Below are positions 7,867-16,061 of a stretch of 64,000 bases of DNA, in pieces; positions within the stretch are counted from its first letter, which is position 1, and each line of letters begins with the position of its first letter. The notes below the pieces were generated by a model. It was not told the origin of the DNA and did no database searches. It saw only the letters and a program-made list of their open reading frames with translations. The translations under genes were made by a program, and so were the position numbers. The stretch is from positions 62,001 through 126,000 of the forward strand of contig NZ_CP047242.1 in the NCBI RefSeq assembly GCF_009856605.1. Reading direction: 5' to 3'. The DNA comes from Trichormus variabilis 0441 (lineage in GTDB: Bacteria; Cyanobacteriota; Cyanobacteriia; Cyanobacteriales; Nostocaceae).

Positions 7867-8929
7867 CTGGAATAGGTTGACCGCTAGACAGCACCAATGG
7901 AAAATTATGGACATTAGGAGCGTGCATGACACTGAGACCAATATTGGCACGGTTTAAGATATCAGCGTCGCTTCTAATTACATTACCCCGACTATCTAAG
8001 ATGGAATGATTAAAGTTCAAGCCATTGAGATTAAATGCCATTGAACATACACCCATCGCCGCAAACCAAATACCTATTGTTGGTAATGCTGCTAATAAGA
8101 AATGGAAAGCACGATGATTTCTGCTAGCAAAGGTAGGAATCAACAAGCGTCCCAAGAAGCTATTGTGTCCTGCCAAGTATTTGTATGTTACTTGCTGCTG
8201 ACCCAGCTTATATCCACCATTGATGGATTCATTTTCATCGGTATTGCGAATTAGCGTTGAAGCCACTAAAGAACCATGCAAAGAACTCAACAGTGCGCCA
8301 CCAAATACACCTGCTACACCCAACATATGGAACGGGTGCATCAGGATATTATGATCGCCTTGGAAAGCCAACATAAAGTGGAAAGTTCCAGCAATTCCCA
8401 AAGGTAAACCATCAGAAAAACTACCTTGACCAATAGGATAAACTAACAAAACGGAAGTAGCAGCAATCACAGGTGCAGAATAGGCAACTGCTATCCAAGG
8501 TCGCATTCCTAAACGATAACTAAGTTCCCAAAATCGCCCTAGTAAGCACCAAATACCAATCAGAAAATGCAGCACAATCAACTGATATGGCCCGCCATTG
8601 TAAAGCCATTCATCCATTGATGCCGCTTCCCAGATAGGATAAAAGTGCAAACCAATCGCAGCAGAAGTCGGCACTACTGCGGCTGTAATTAAATTATTAC
8701 CGTCCATTAGTGAACCCATAATTGGCTCACGTATACCATCCATATCTACGCTAGGCGCAGCAATAAAAGCCAAAACAAAACAGGTGGTAGCAGCTAGCAA
8801 GGTAGGAATCGACAAGACACCAAACCAGCCGATATAAATCCGATTTTCTGTGCTGGTAATCCACGCACAAAAACTATCCCATAAATCAAAAAAATTAAAT
8901 TCCTTTTGACGTTGAACAATGGTACTCAT
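7859..8929 (-). CDS. psbA: Atypical photosystem II D1 protein (rogue/sentinel-type PsbA)
   Basis: A 356-residue D1 homologue with the five-helix core. Conserved are YZ (Y164, canonical 161), D173 (170), H193 (190), the P680 ligand H201 (198) and the iron ligands H218 and H276 (215, 272). The manganese-cluster ligands are degraded: E189 is Asp (D192), E333 is Ala (A337), D342 is Val (V346) and A344 is Ser (S348), while H332 and H337 persist (H336, H341). The loop near canonical S264/F265 is also changed. This fits the non-oxygen-evolving rogue or sentinel D1 group of diazotrophic cyanobacteria. It is not chlorophyll f synthase, because the positions of that enzyme's QD motif are F133-W134. ATG is preceded by GGAGC. 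The gene stands alone. Confidence 0.92.
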   Translation of the reverse strand: MSTIVQRQKEFNFFDLWDSFCAWITSTENRIYIGWFGVLSIPTLLAATTCFVLAFIAAPSVDMDGIREPIMGSLMDGNNLITAAVVPTSAAIGLHFYPIWEAASMDEWLYNGGPYQLIVLHFLIGIWCLLGRFWELSYRLGMRPWIAVAYSAPVIAATSVLLVYPIGQGSFSDGLPLGIAGTFHFMLAFQGDHNILMHPFHMLGVAGVFGGALLSSLHGSLVASTLIRNTDENESINGGYKLGQQQVTYKYLAGHNSFLGRLLIPTFASRNHRAFHFLLAALPTIGIWFAAMGVCSMAFNLNGLNFNHSILDSRGNVIRSDADILNRANIGLSVMHAPNVHNFPLVLSSGQPIPVS

Positions 8930-9528
8930 GGTTTTTAGCTCCTAAGTAATTCCAAGTTCAAAATTTTTCTACTACTTTTAGCAGATGCCTATCTCTTAGG
9001 TTTGACCTACCGTTGTATGTTCAGCAACTCCGATAGTTTCCAGAGAGTAGATTTGCCAGTAATCAATTAGTTAAATATCTCTGTTTTAAAGTTAGAAAAA
9101 GAATTTGAGGAACTTGTGAGGAAACACGGCACTTATGAAAACTTAAATTTTGTCATAATTTAGATTAACAAAATATTCAACGCATCTTAAAAGTAAGTAA
9201 ACCAAAGATTTCCCAGCCAAAGTGATAATATATTGGTTTCATAGCAAATATTGGCTGATTTTTTCTTTTCAAGGTTTAAATCACAGGTTATTTGATTCCA
9301 ATAATCATACTTCACTAAAACTGTGGTTAAAAGAATGAGATTTAAATTAACTTATTTTTTGCCAACAAATAAACCATTAAGTAAATATCAAAGCCAATAA
9401 AATGTATACTTTCATAAAATTTTTAGATTAAGATAAGAATATTTTTTTATTTCTAAAGGCAGATGAAAACCTTAATCACAAGATAAACATATCTGAAAAG
9501 CTTAAGTCCCAAATAATTCCTCACGCTT
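8930..9528. other. Long AT-rich intergenic region between divergent psbA and PRC-barrel genes
   Basis: About 600 bp without a credible gene. It must hold the promoters of psbA (leftward) and of the PRC-barrel operon (rightward). No clear -10/-35 pair or operator was identified by eye. Confidence 0.5.
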
Positions 9529-9548
9529 TCCTCACATTTTGTTGATAA
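9529..9548. repeat. 20-bp sequence shared with 4276-4295
   Basis: TCCTCACATTTTGTTGATAA, identical to the copy at 4276-4295. It lies about 100 bp ahead of the PRC-barrel start codon, where a promoter or regulator site would be expected. Confidence 0.5.
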
Positions 9549-9650
9549 CCTCAAAGTAGAGTCCACATTTCAAGTAGCAAAGTGGCAAAAAATGAGCCAC
9601 TGTATATATTCATCAAACTCCAAGAGAATCAAGAGTATTGGAGGAAAAGT

Positions 9651-10433
9651 ATGCTCAATGTTGTGCGTCGCAGCCAAATTATCGGGTGGATAGCAATAGA
9701 TAGTTCAACTGCTAATAGTTTGGGTGAGTTAGAAGAAGTTTGGTTAGATGATTCTGGACGTATTGCCTATTTTTCAGGTGGAGAAACCTATTTACCAGTA
9801 GAAGGAATTGCTGGGGTAGGTATGGGTGCGATTTCTGTCTATTATCCGCCAGTTGAAGACACGCCAGAAAATCTTCGCCGCTTGCATGAAATTACTGTTG
9901 AATCTACACTAGGTGAGCCTCTTGGCTGGGTGGAAGATTTTTTATTTGATTGGCAAACGGGAGAAATTGCCGCTTACATTGTGGCGGGAGAAATTGCTGC
10001 TGCTTTTGGTGGACGCGCAGTATTGTATCCCGAAGATGTTGAGGAAATTGCCATCAATAAAGTAATTATCCGTGAAGATGTTAAACATCAACTTGAGGCT
10101 GAGTCAGAGGGATTGCAGGGTTTCTTGAGTGAGAAATCACAACAGGTACAACATTTAGTACATATCATAGGCGTTGGCGTAGCCCGCCGAAGGCATCGCC
10201 TGCATCATGTGATTTCTCCTAGCGATAAACCAGAAGTTGTTCGCGTCAAAATCAAGGAAGTTAGCGATGAAGTAGCAGCTTCTACTAATCATCCACATCA
10301 CGCTTTGCAAGAAGCTACGGAGTTTTTGCAAGAGCAATGGCATAGCTTACAACAAAGTATTGCCCGTGCAGGAGAGCGCGCAAAATCATCTCTAGATGCG
10401 GCCTGGAAGCAAATCCACCAAACAAAGTCTTGA
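9651..10433 (+). CDS. PRC-barrel domain protein
   Basis: A 260-residue protein. Two PRC-barrel-like units are visible: residues 1-70 (RRSQIIGWIAID, LGELEEVWLDDSGRIAYF) and 75-150 (ITVESTLGEPLGWVEDFLFDWQTGEIAAYIV). A charged helical C-terminal tail follows. PRC barrels occur in the H subunit of photosynthetic reaction centres and in RNA-metabolism or stress proteins; the role here is unknown. I chose the ATG at 9651 because GGAGG lies 8 bases before it; a GTG at 9582 would add 23 residues without ribosome-site support. Residues about 173-183 (GVGVARRRHRL) are encoded by a dispersed repeat inserted in frame. The stop is 2 bp before the PRPP synthetase ATG, so they are co-transcribed. Confidence 0.85.
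   Translation: MLNVVRRSQIIGWIAIDSSTANSLGELEEVWLDDSGRIAYFSGGETYLPVEGIAGVGMGAISVYYPPVEDTPENLRRLHEITVESTLGEPLGWVEDFLFDWQTGEIAAYIVAGEIAAAFGGRAVLYPEDVEEIAINKVIIREDVKHQLEAESEGLQGFLSEKSQQVQHLVHIIGVGVARRRHRLHHVISPSDKPEVVRVKIKEVSDEVAASTNHPHHALQEATEFLQEQWHSLQQSIARAGERAKSSLDAAWKQIHQTKS
10170..10200. repeat. Dispersed GC-rich repeat inserted in frame within a coding sequence
   Basis: The 31-base sequence runs from GGCGTTGGCGTAGCCC to CCGAAGGCATCGCC, with complementary ends GGCG / CGCC. It is of the type repeated many times in Nostocales genomes. Here it adds the basic stretch GVGVARRRHRL to the PRC-barrel protein without breaking the frame. Confidence 0.65.
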
Positions 10434-10435
10434 TT

Positions 10436-11368
10436 ATGGACAATTTCATCCTCTTTGCTGGTACAGCTAATCCTGATTTAGCTGGCACAGTTGCCCAAAA
10501 ACTCGACATTCCTTTGGGTAAATCTGCGGTTGAACGCTTTCCAGATGGTGAGGTAAATGTGCGACTACTGGAATCGGTACGCCAAAAGTCTGTGTTTATC
10601 CTCCAGTCCACTGCACCACCTGTTAATGATCATCTAGTAGAACTTTTAGCCTTTGCAGATGCTTGTCGTCGGGCGGCGGCTAGTCGCATTACGGCGATTA
10701 TTCCTTACTTTGGCTACGCCCGTGCTGATAAACGTCACGGTAGGCGCGAACCAATTACCGCCAGTATGGTAGCTGAAGTGTTACAGGCTGTTGGGGTAAA
10801 TCATGTTGTCACACTAGATTTACACACACTGCAAATTGAAGGTTTCTTTCGCATTCCTGTAGACAGTCTGACGGCTGTACCCATTTTTTGCGAAGCTATA
10901 CGCCATTACTTACCGCCTAATTTCGTAGTTGTATCGCCAGACACGGGGCGGGTACAGATGGCAACCCAGTATGCCCAAAAGCTCGATAGTTCGGTAGTCG
11001 TGCTACACAAACATCGCACCAGTGGCACAGAAACAGAGGTAACTCGTGTTGTGGGTGATGTAAAGGGTTATGCCTGCTTAATTATCGATGACATGATTTC
11101 TACTGGCGGTACTCTTGCTAAGAGTATTGAAGCCTTACTCAAAGCTGAAGCACGCCCAGAAATAATTATTGCTGCTACTCATGGGTTGTTTGTTAAGGAA
11201 GCACGGGCTAAGTTAAGTCATCCCAGTGTGAAGGCGATTTTTGTTACTGACAGTGTAACTTCCAAAGAAACCGACTGGCAGCAATTGAAAATTGTCTCGA
11301 TCGCACCTTTAGTTGCTACGACTATTCAACGATTTAAAACTGATGGTTCAATTAGTGATTTATTTTAG
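10436..11368 (+). CDS. prs: Ribose-phosphate pyrophosphokinase (PRPP synthetase) paralogue
   Basis: A 310-residue cytosolic enzyme making PRPP from ribose 5-phosphate and ATP. Clear family signatures are FPDGEVNVRL near residue 35, the ATP-site run YFGYARADKRHGRREPITA, DLHTLQIEGFF, and the PRPP loop IIDDMISTGGT. Several positions differ from housekeeping Prs (DLHTLQIEGFF instead of DLHAGQIQGFF, SPDTGRVQMA instead of SPDVGGVVRA), so it is a divergent second copy and may respond differently to allosteric control. It lies between a PRC-barrel gene (2-bp gap) and a phosphoribosyltransferase (12-bp gap), an operon that would make and use PRPP. ATG 10436 is preferred over TTG 10430, which would overlap the preceding stop. 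Confidence 0.92.
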   Translation: MDNFILFAGTANPDLAGTVAQKLDIPLGKSAVERFPDGEVNVRLLESVRQKSVFILQSTAPPVNDHLVELLAFADACRRAAASRITAIIPYFGYARADKRHGRREPITASMVAEVLQAVGVNHVVTLDLHTLQIEGFFRIPVDSLTAVPIFCEAIRHYLPPNFVVVSPDTGRVQMATQYAQKLDSSVVVLHKHRTSGTETEVTRVVGDVKGYACLIIDDMISTGGTLAKSIEALLKAEARPEIIIAATHGLFVKEARAKLSHPSVKAIFVTDSVTSKETDWQQLKIVSIAPLVATTIQRFKTDGSISDLF

Positions 11369-11380
11369 AGGTATAAAAAT

Positions 11381-12043
11381 ATGTGGCAGAAATTTTATAA
11401 TCGAACGGAAGCTGGGAAACTATTAGCTGCTCGGTTAACAGAGTATGCTAATCGTCCAGATGTTTTAGTATTGGGACTTCCCCGTGGCGGTGTGCCTGTA
11501 GCATTTGAAGTAGCTAAGGCACTTGATGCACCATTAGATGTTTGCTTGGTGCGGAAACTTGGTGTACCAGGACATAAGGAACTGGCGATGGGTGCAATTG
11601 CTACCGGAGGAGTCCGTGTATTAAATGAAAATGTTGTAGATTGGTTGCGGATTCCCCAAGCAACCATTGATCAAGTAGCAGCAATTGAAATGCGGGAATT
11701 AGAGCGTCGGAACATAGCCTATCGGGGTAATCGTCCGCTACCAAAAGTCAAAAATCATACGATTATTCTTGTAGATGATGGTATTGCTACGGGTGCAACC
11801 ATCCGCGCAGCGATCGCAACCTTAAAACAGCAACAACCCCGCGAACTGGTAGTTGCAGTTCCAGTGGCGGCGGCTTCTACTTGTGAAGAACTACAAGCAG
11901 AAGTGGACAAAATTGTCTGCGTAATGATGCCAGAAGATTTATATGCGATCGGTATTTGGTACGAGAATTTTGGGCAAACAACCGACGCAGAGGTATGTGA
12001 ACTTTTGACAAGACAAAAATTACTGGTAGCTAATGATTTGTAA
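11381..12043 (+). CDS. Type I phosphoribosyltransferase domain protein
   Basis: A 220-residue protein. The PRPP-binding loop is ILVDDGIATGATIRAA near residue 127-142, and the N-terminal region LVLGLPRGGVPVAFEVAKAL with VRKLGVPGHKELAMGAI is typical of the stand-alone PRTase domain that is often fused to erythromycin-esterase or dienelactone-hydrolase domains elsewhere. The nucleobase or other acceptor is unknown. It is translationally close to the upstream PRPP synthetase (GAGG ribosome site, 12-bp gap), so it probably consumes PRPP made by that enzyme. The gene ends only about 15 bp before a transposon right end. Confidence 0.85.
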   Translation: MWQKFYNRTEAGKLLAARLTEYANRPDVLVLGLPRGGVPVAFEVAKALDAPLDVCLVRKLGVPGHKELAMGAIATGGVRVLNENVVDWLRIPQATIDQVAAIEMRELERRNIAYRGNRPLPKVKNHTIILVDDGIATGATIRAAIATLKQQQPRELVVAVPVAAASTCEELQAEVDKIVCVMMPEDLYAIGIWYENFGQTTDAEVCELLTRQKLLVANDL

Positions 12044-12065
12044 ATAGAGGTTCGTTGACACTCCA

Positions 12066-12082
12066 TCGCCGTAGAACGGCGA
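12066..12082. other. Right-end hairpin of the TnpB element
   Basis: A perfect 7-bp stem TCGCCGT / ACGGCGA with loop AGA lies just beyond the tnpB stop codon. In IS605-type elements this position holds the subterminal hairpin and the end of the guide (omega) RNA scaffold. That role here is inferred from position. Confidence 0.6.
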
Positions 12083-12928
12083 GGATTCTTGGTTCACAGT
12101 CCAATCTTAACCTCGCAGGATTGCTCCAACGAAGCCAGAGGATCAAACTCCCCAAGCGTATAAGCTCCCGTGTGTCCCACGGTACTTAGTCCCTTTTGCA
12201 AGATGTTAATCGCGGCATTAATATCTCTATCTTCAGTAAATCCACAATGATGACAAATGTGAGTCCTAGTTGATAGAGACTTCTGCACTCTTTGTCCACA
12301 GTTAGAACAATTTTGACTAGTATTGTGGGGAGCGACTGCAATAGTTATCTTCCCGTACTTATAACCAAAATAGTCTAACCACTGGCGAAACTTTGACCAT
12401 CCTGCATCACTTATCGACTTAGCTAGATGTCGATTTTTCACCATGCCTTTAACATTTAAGTCTTCATAGGCTACTAAGTCGTTAGACTTGATTAAGCGGA
12501 GTGCCACTCTCTTGACAAACTCTTCTCGCTGCCTACTTACTTTTAAATGTTTACGGGCATATCTATTTCTAGCTTTGTGATAATTTTGAGACTGCGGCTG
12601 ACCCTTTTTGTACTTCTTAGATTTTTGACGATTGAGAAGGTTTAGTTGCTTCTCTCCTTTGCGGTAGAACTGTGGATTGGGTTCAATATTTCCTTGACTG
12701 TCTGCCAAGAAATACTTGATACCCACATCAATACCGACCGCTTTTTGACTAGGAGTTATTGGCTTAACCGTATATTTGTGGTCTAATTGTACCGAGAATT
12801 GTATATAGTACCCATCGGCACGACGCACAATTCTGACTCGCTTAATTTGCTCTAATTGGTAGAAGTTTAAATCCCTAGTCCCTATCAACTTAAGATTGCC
12901 TATTCCTTTTTTGTCTGTAAAAGTAATA

Positions 12929-14475
12929 GTAAGGATTCAGGTAACAGAGTATTGACAAAGGGGACAGTAGAGGTGGAGTATCAAAAATATGAACCAAAAC
13001 TTGCCTCAAGATTTAGACAGAGAAAGTTTGAGCCAGTTATCTAAAGAAGAACTGGTGGACATCATCATTGAGCAGAGCAAGGTAATACGTGAGCTACAAA
13101 AGATAATATTAGAACTACAGCAAGAAATAGAGCGTTTAAAAGTCAGCAGAGATTTAGATAGTTCTAATTCATCAAAACCTCCATCACAAGACATTCACAA
13201 AAAAAGCGAAAAAGAAAAAGTGCCTCACCTTGAGGAATCAAACCCACCGAAAAAGAAACCAGGTGGGCAACCAGGACATCAAGGTAAAACTCGAAAGGGT
13301 TTTGGCAGAGTAGATCGCTATGAAATTTTACGTCCAACGGATTGCATTTACTGTGGTCAAAAAGCATTTGCACCCCTAGCAGTAAAAGTAGAAAAACACG
13401 CGGTAGCGCAACTAGTAGAATGTCCCATAGAAATAGTTGAGTATCAACGCCATACGTGCGTGTGTGAATGCTGTGGAAATATACAAACAGCAGCCTGGCC
13501 CCAAGAAATTATTCCAGGACAAGATTTAGGAACGTCGTTACAAGCATTTTTAGGGTGGACAAATAACTATGCACATATGCCCTACGAAAAACAGCAGGAA
13601 ATGCTTTGGGAACTTGGTGAGATTGAAATTGGATTGGGAACTTTAGTCGCCACCAATGAACGAATACAACAAGCAATTGAACCGAGTATTCATGAGTTAA
13701 GTAATTGGGTAAAACAGACACAACCTAACATCCATGTAGATGAAACACCTTGGTCAGTTAAAGGGGTTAAAGAATGGTTGTGGGTAGTGGCTAATTCTGA
13801 ATTCTGCCTGTTTACTGCGGCTGATACTCGTTCTAGAGCCGAACTAGAAGCAATTTTAGGGACTGAGTATACAGGTGTACTCAGCAGCGATGATTTTAGT
13901 GTTTATAATGGCTATCAAGCTGTTGCCCAACAGAAATGTTTGGCTCATCTACGTCGTCACTTCAAAAAATTGATTCAACTTCCCGGTCTTCACAACAAAG
14001 CTATCGGCGAAACCTTTGTCAATTTAATTGATGAAGCCTTCAGAAGTTATGCTCAATGGTTTGAAACTCTTGACTCAAACAGTTATAACGATTGGATAAA
14101 TCAATTCAAATTCAAGTTGCAATTTTCTGTTGATCAATGGATTAACTTGGCAGGAGCTACGGCTGGAAACCTTTTACGTTCTTTGCGCGATAAAGCAAGC
14201 CAATGGTGGTATTTCCTTGACCATCCTGAAGTTCCTCCTGATAATAATCTCGCTGAACGCTCGCTGCGTTTAGCTGTGACAAAACGTAAGGTTAGTGGTG
14301 GTTCACGCTCGATGAAGCGGTTTCAACATACTGCCAATTTGTTGACGGTAGTGCAGACTTGTCGCCGTCAAGGTAGGTCTGTTATTGATTTTTTTGTGCA
14401 AGCTCTAATTGCTGATTCTAATAATTCTCACTCTCGCCCCTCTTTACTTCCGCAATATTAGACCTGAATCCTTAC
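12929..14475 (+). mobile_element. IS66-family insertion sequence (1547 bp)
   Basis: The ends are imperfect inverted repeats with 14 matching terminal bases, GTAAGGATTCAGGT at the left and its complement at the right; the GTAA terminus is typical of IS66. The 8-bp target duplication AAGTAATA is readable on both sides (12921-12928 and 14476-14483), as expected for this family. It carries a single transposase gene without the tnpA/tnpB accessory genes, i.e. the single-gene type of IS66 element. Insertion is inside a tnpB gene. Confidence 0.95.
12989..14461 (+). CDS. tnpC: IS66-family transposase
   Basis: A 490-residue DDE transposase. An N-terminal helical/coiled-coil region (residues 15-55, ELVDIIIEQSKVIRELQ) is followed by the Pro/Lys-rich PPKKKPGGQPGHQGKTRKGF and a zinc-binding segment (CIYCG, CVCECCGN). 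The catalytic core includes HVDETPW (first Asp), VLSSDDFSVYNG (second Asp) with the CLAHLRRHFKKL run, and PPDNNLAERSLR (Glu). All parts appear intact, so the element could still be active. It is expressed in the direction opposite to the host tnpB. Confidence 0.95.
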   Translation: MNQNLPQDLDRESLSQLSKEELVDIIIEQSKVIRELQKIILELQQEIERLKVSRDLDSSNSSKPPSQDIHKKSEKEKVPHLEESNPPKKKPGGQPGHQGKTRKGFGRVDRYEILRPTDCIYCGQKAFAPLAVKVEKHAVAQLVECPIEIVEYQRHTCVCECCGNIQTAAWPQEIIPGQDLGTSLQAFLGWTNNYAHMPYEKQQEMLWELGEIEIGLGTLVATNERIQQAIEPSIHELSNWVKQTQPNIHVDETPWSVKGVKEWLWVVANSEFCLFTAADTRSRAELEAILGTEYTGVLSSDDFSVYNGYQAVAQQKCLAHLRRHFKKLIQLPGLHNKAIGETFVNLIDEAFRSYAQWFETLDSNSYNDWINQFKFKLQFSVDQWINLAGATAGNLLRSLRDKASQWWYFLDHPEVPPDNNLAERSLRLAVTKRKVSGGSRSMKRFQHTANLLTVVQTCRRQGRSVIDFFVQALIADSNNSHSRPSLLPQY

Positions 14476-14880
14476 AAGTAATATGCTTTCGGTCTGATGA
14501 TAGTTTCCATCCAGAGACTTTGTACTCAACCGAGCGAGTGTTTTTCTTGAATTTGGGATACCCTTTCTTACCTGAAATCCCACGCTTGCAGTTGTCGTAA
14601 AAACGGTTAACCGCTTTCAAGACTCGCTCAACAGCAGTTTGGCAGGCATGAGAATTTAAATCCTCTACAAACTTAAATTCTTTCCTCAGTAAGGTGTTGT
14701 ATCTAAACATTTCCGTCTTGCCAACACCACGGTTATCCATCCAATAACGCAGCACTTTATTTCGGACAAATTGTGATGTCCTGATTGCTTCATTGATAGC
14801 AGATATTTGTTGTGGTTTTGGGTTGACTTTGTACTCGTAGACAAACACGTTTGATACTGATTTGTTTGGTATCAAATAAT

Positions 14881-14925
14881 ATAATAGCATAAAGCCGCCC
14901 TTCTAGGGCGGCTTTATGCTATTAT
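14881..14925. repeat. Perfect 20-bp-arm hairpin at the TnpB element left end
   Basis: ATAATAGCATAAAGCCGCCC is followed by loop TTCTA and the exact complement. It lies immediately upstream of tnpB (minus strand), the place of the left-end hairpin recognised by TnpA in IS605-type elements. It would also act as a strong bidirectional transcription barrier. Confidence 0.7.
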
Positions 14926-14967
14926 TTTCGGTCATCTGAGCGATCGCGCTGATGAATTTTTGCAGGG

Positions 14968-15180
14968 TTGTCACATCATGGCGCAAGCATACCAGAAACG
15001 CCTCAGCGCCCAATGTGGCTTCGCTTTACGAATCAACTCACCCACTTTATGGCTCTATGCACCTTGGCAATGGTTGCTGTTGCTAGTATGTCCGCTAATT
15101 ATTTTAGGCGCAGAAGAACTAAGAAAAGCTGCTTGGCGCAGAAATCTTAGACATAGACGATCAGGTCATCTACTGAAATT
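14968..15180 (+). pseudogene. P-type cation ATPase remnant with large internal deletion
   Basis: One frame (from 14968) reads PETPQRPMWLRFTNQLTHFMAL, which resembles the segment before the first membrane helix of cation-pumping P-type ATPases. In the adjacent frame the DNA then continues LWLYAPWQWLLLLVCPLIILGAEELRKAAWRR, which resembles the extreme C-terminus of the same family. The two meet around 15052-15070, so several hundred codons including the DKTGT site are missing. This would be an ancient deletion scar beside the transposon. The family assignment rests on memory of conserved ends and is moderate. Confidence 0.45.
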
Positions 15181-15207
15181 TCTCAGCAAATACTTTGCGT
15201 GCCTGTT

Positions 15208-15300
15208 GATAAAGAACCATGAGTCATTTTCGCAGAATAATACAGTAGTGACTCTACACCACCTAAAATTTCTGCTAGCAAATATAACTTGAGCCGAGAT
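15208..15300 (-). pseudogene. Fragment of a cystathionine gamma-synthase/lyase-like gene
   Basis: Read on the minus strand this stretch encodes RLKLYLLAEILGGVESLLYY followed by SAKMTHGSL. It matches RLQLFLLAESLGGVESLLCY then PAKMTHGSL of the complete enzyme encoded at 54997-56133 (DNA match to 55111-55196). Only about 30 codons survive. It is a decayed duplicate or a fragment brought in with mobile DNA. Confidence 0.85.
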
Positions 15301-15533
15301 ATTTTCTAATTTTACCTCTCATTAAATTTGACTTAAACTTATACCCTCAAGATAGTTCAGTTACAAATAATCGGGCAGCTATTTTCTGATTTCCAAAGGA
15401 ATATCATCACTTCTGGTTATCACTGATTTTATCGGTGATTAACTCCTGTTTGTCAGTCAAAAGGAGTTAAAAAGTACAAGAAAAAAGATTGCAATTTGCA
15501 CAGTATTAAAAGTTCATAGTGAGGAAAACAGAG

Positions 15534-16061
15534 ATGAAATTTGGTTCACAACTAGTCCTTACTGCTGTTAGTTTGGTTTTGGGGTTGGCAAGCGTGGAAG
15601 TAAAGCCAGCATCGGCGGCTCTTGTTAATTATGCTTTTACGGTTAATAGTCCTACAAAAACAGGTAGTGGACTATTTAGATTTGATGACTCAACTTTGGT
15701 TAACGGCGAGGCAATAGTTCAGTCTCTTTCGTTTCAATTTGCAGGTGAGTCTACTATTTACACCGAACAAGATGATCCTGAATACCCAGGGTTTCCTATT
15801 GTTTTCCTTAACAATTTTTCTACAGGTCAAATATCTTTCGCCTTAGATTATCAATTTGACGATCAGGCTAATCCTGGTAGTTTTATCAGATATGAAATTG
15901 CTGGTGAAGATTTTACAATCTACTCTGTAAATGATCCAAATGCCGAATTAATATCGGGTACAGTTTCTTACACTAAGGTTCCCGAACCTGCTATGTTAGG
16001 AGGTCTTGTTTTAGTGGGTACTGTCACTTTCATGAAGAAGAAAAAACTCGTTATGAGATAA
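15534..16061 (+). CDS. Secreted PEP-CTERM protein
   Basis: A 175-residue protein with an N-terminal signal peptide (LVLTAVSLVLGLASVEVKPASA, cleavage near residue 29) and a C-terminal sorting signal VPEPAMLGGLVLVGTVTFMKKKK (PEP motif, hydrophobic helix, basic tail). Such proteins are cut and exported or anchored by exosortase, which is not in this window. The mature part is a small beta-rich domain of unknown function. I chose the ATG at 15534; the GTG 15 bases earlier overlaps the GTGAGG that likely serves as ribosome site. Confidence 0.8.
   Translation: MKFGSQLVLTAVSLVLGLASVEVKPASAALVNYAFTVNSPTKTGSGLFRFDDSTLVNGEAIVQSLSFQFAGESTIYTEQDDPEYPGFPIVFLNNFSTGQISFALDYQFDDQANPGSFIRYEIAGEDFTIYSVNDPNAELISGTVSYTKVPEPAMLGGLVLVGTVTFMKKKKLVMR

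Larger units (their letters stand above)
12094..14848 (-). pseudogene. tnpB: TnpB RNA-guided nuclease, interrupted by IS66
   Basis: The N-terminal part (minus strand, 14848-14476) reads VFVYEYKVNPKPQQ, then RTSQFVRNKVLRYWMDN. After the IS66 element the C-terminal part (12928-12094) continues with the RuvC-I Asp (GIDVGIKYF), the RuvC-II Glu (VAYEDLNVKGM), the zinc ribbon CSNCG / CHHCG and the RuvC-III Asp (DRDINAAIN). Deleting IS66 plus one 8-bp target copy fuses the halves in frame (RKHIT-FTDKKGIGN), so the gene was intact before insertion. The start is probably GTG at 14848; an ATG further upstream lies inside the element's hairpin. The nuclease cannot be made as it stands. Confidence 0.9.
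12056..14925 (-). mobile_element. IS200/IS605-type TnpB-only element, split by an IS66 element
   Basis: On the minus strand the element starts with a large hairpin (14881-14925), carries tnpB, and ends past the hairpin at 12066-12082 with a GAGTGTCAA-type right end typical of cyanobacterial TnpB elements. No tnpA is present. The outer boundaries are approximate because these elements make no target duplication. The element has landed between the phosphoribosyltransferase gene and a P-type ATPase remnant. A 1547-bp IS66 element sits inside tnpB. Confidence 0.75.

Noticed and set aside
7859..8929. Possible chlorophyll f synthase (super-rogue PsbA)
   Set aside because: The QD motif positions hold Phe-Trp, and D170, H332 and H337 are kept, so it fits the rogue/sentinel D1 group better.
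14409..14600. Plus-strand frame across the IS66 right end
   Set aside because: It overlaps the transposase end and the interrupted tnpB and has no ribosome site or known domain.
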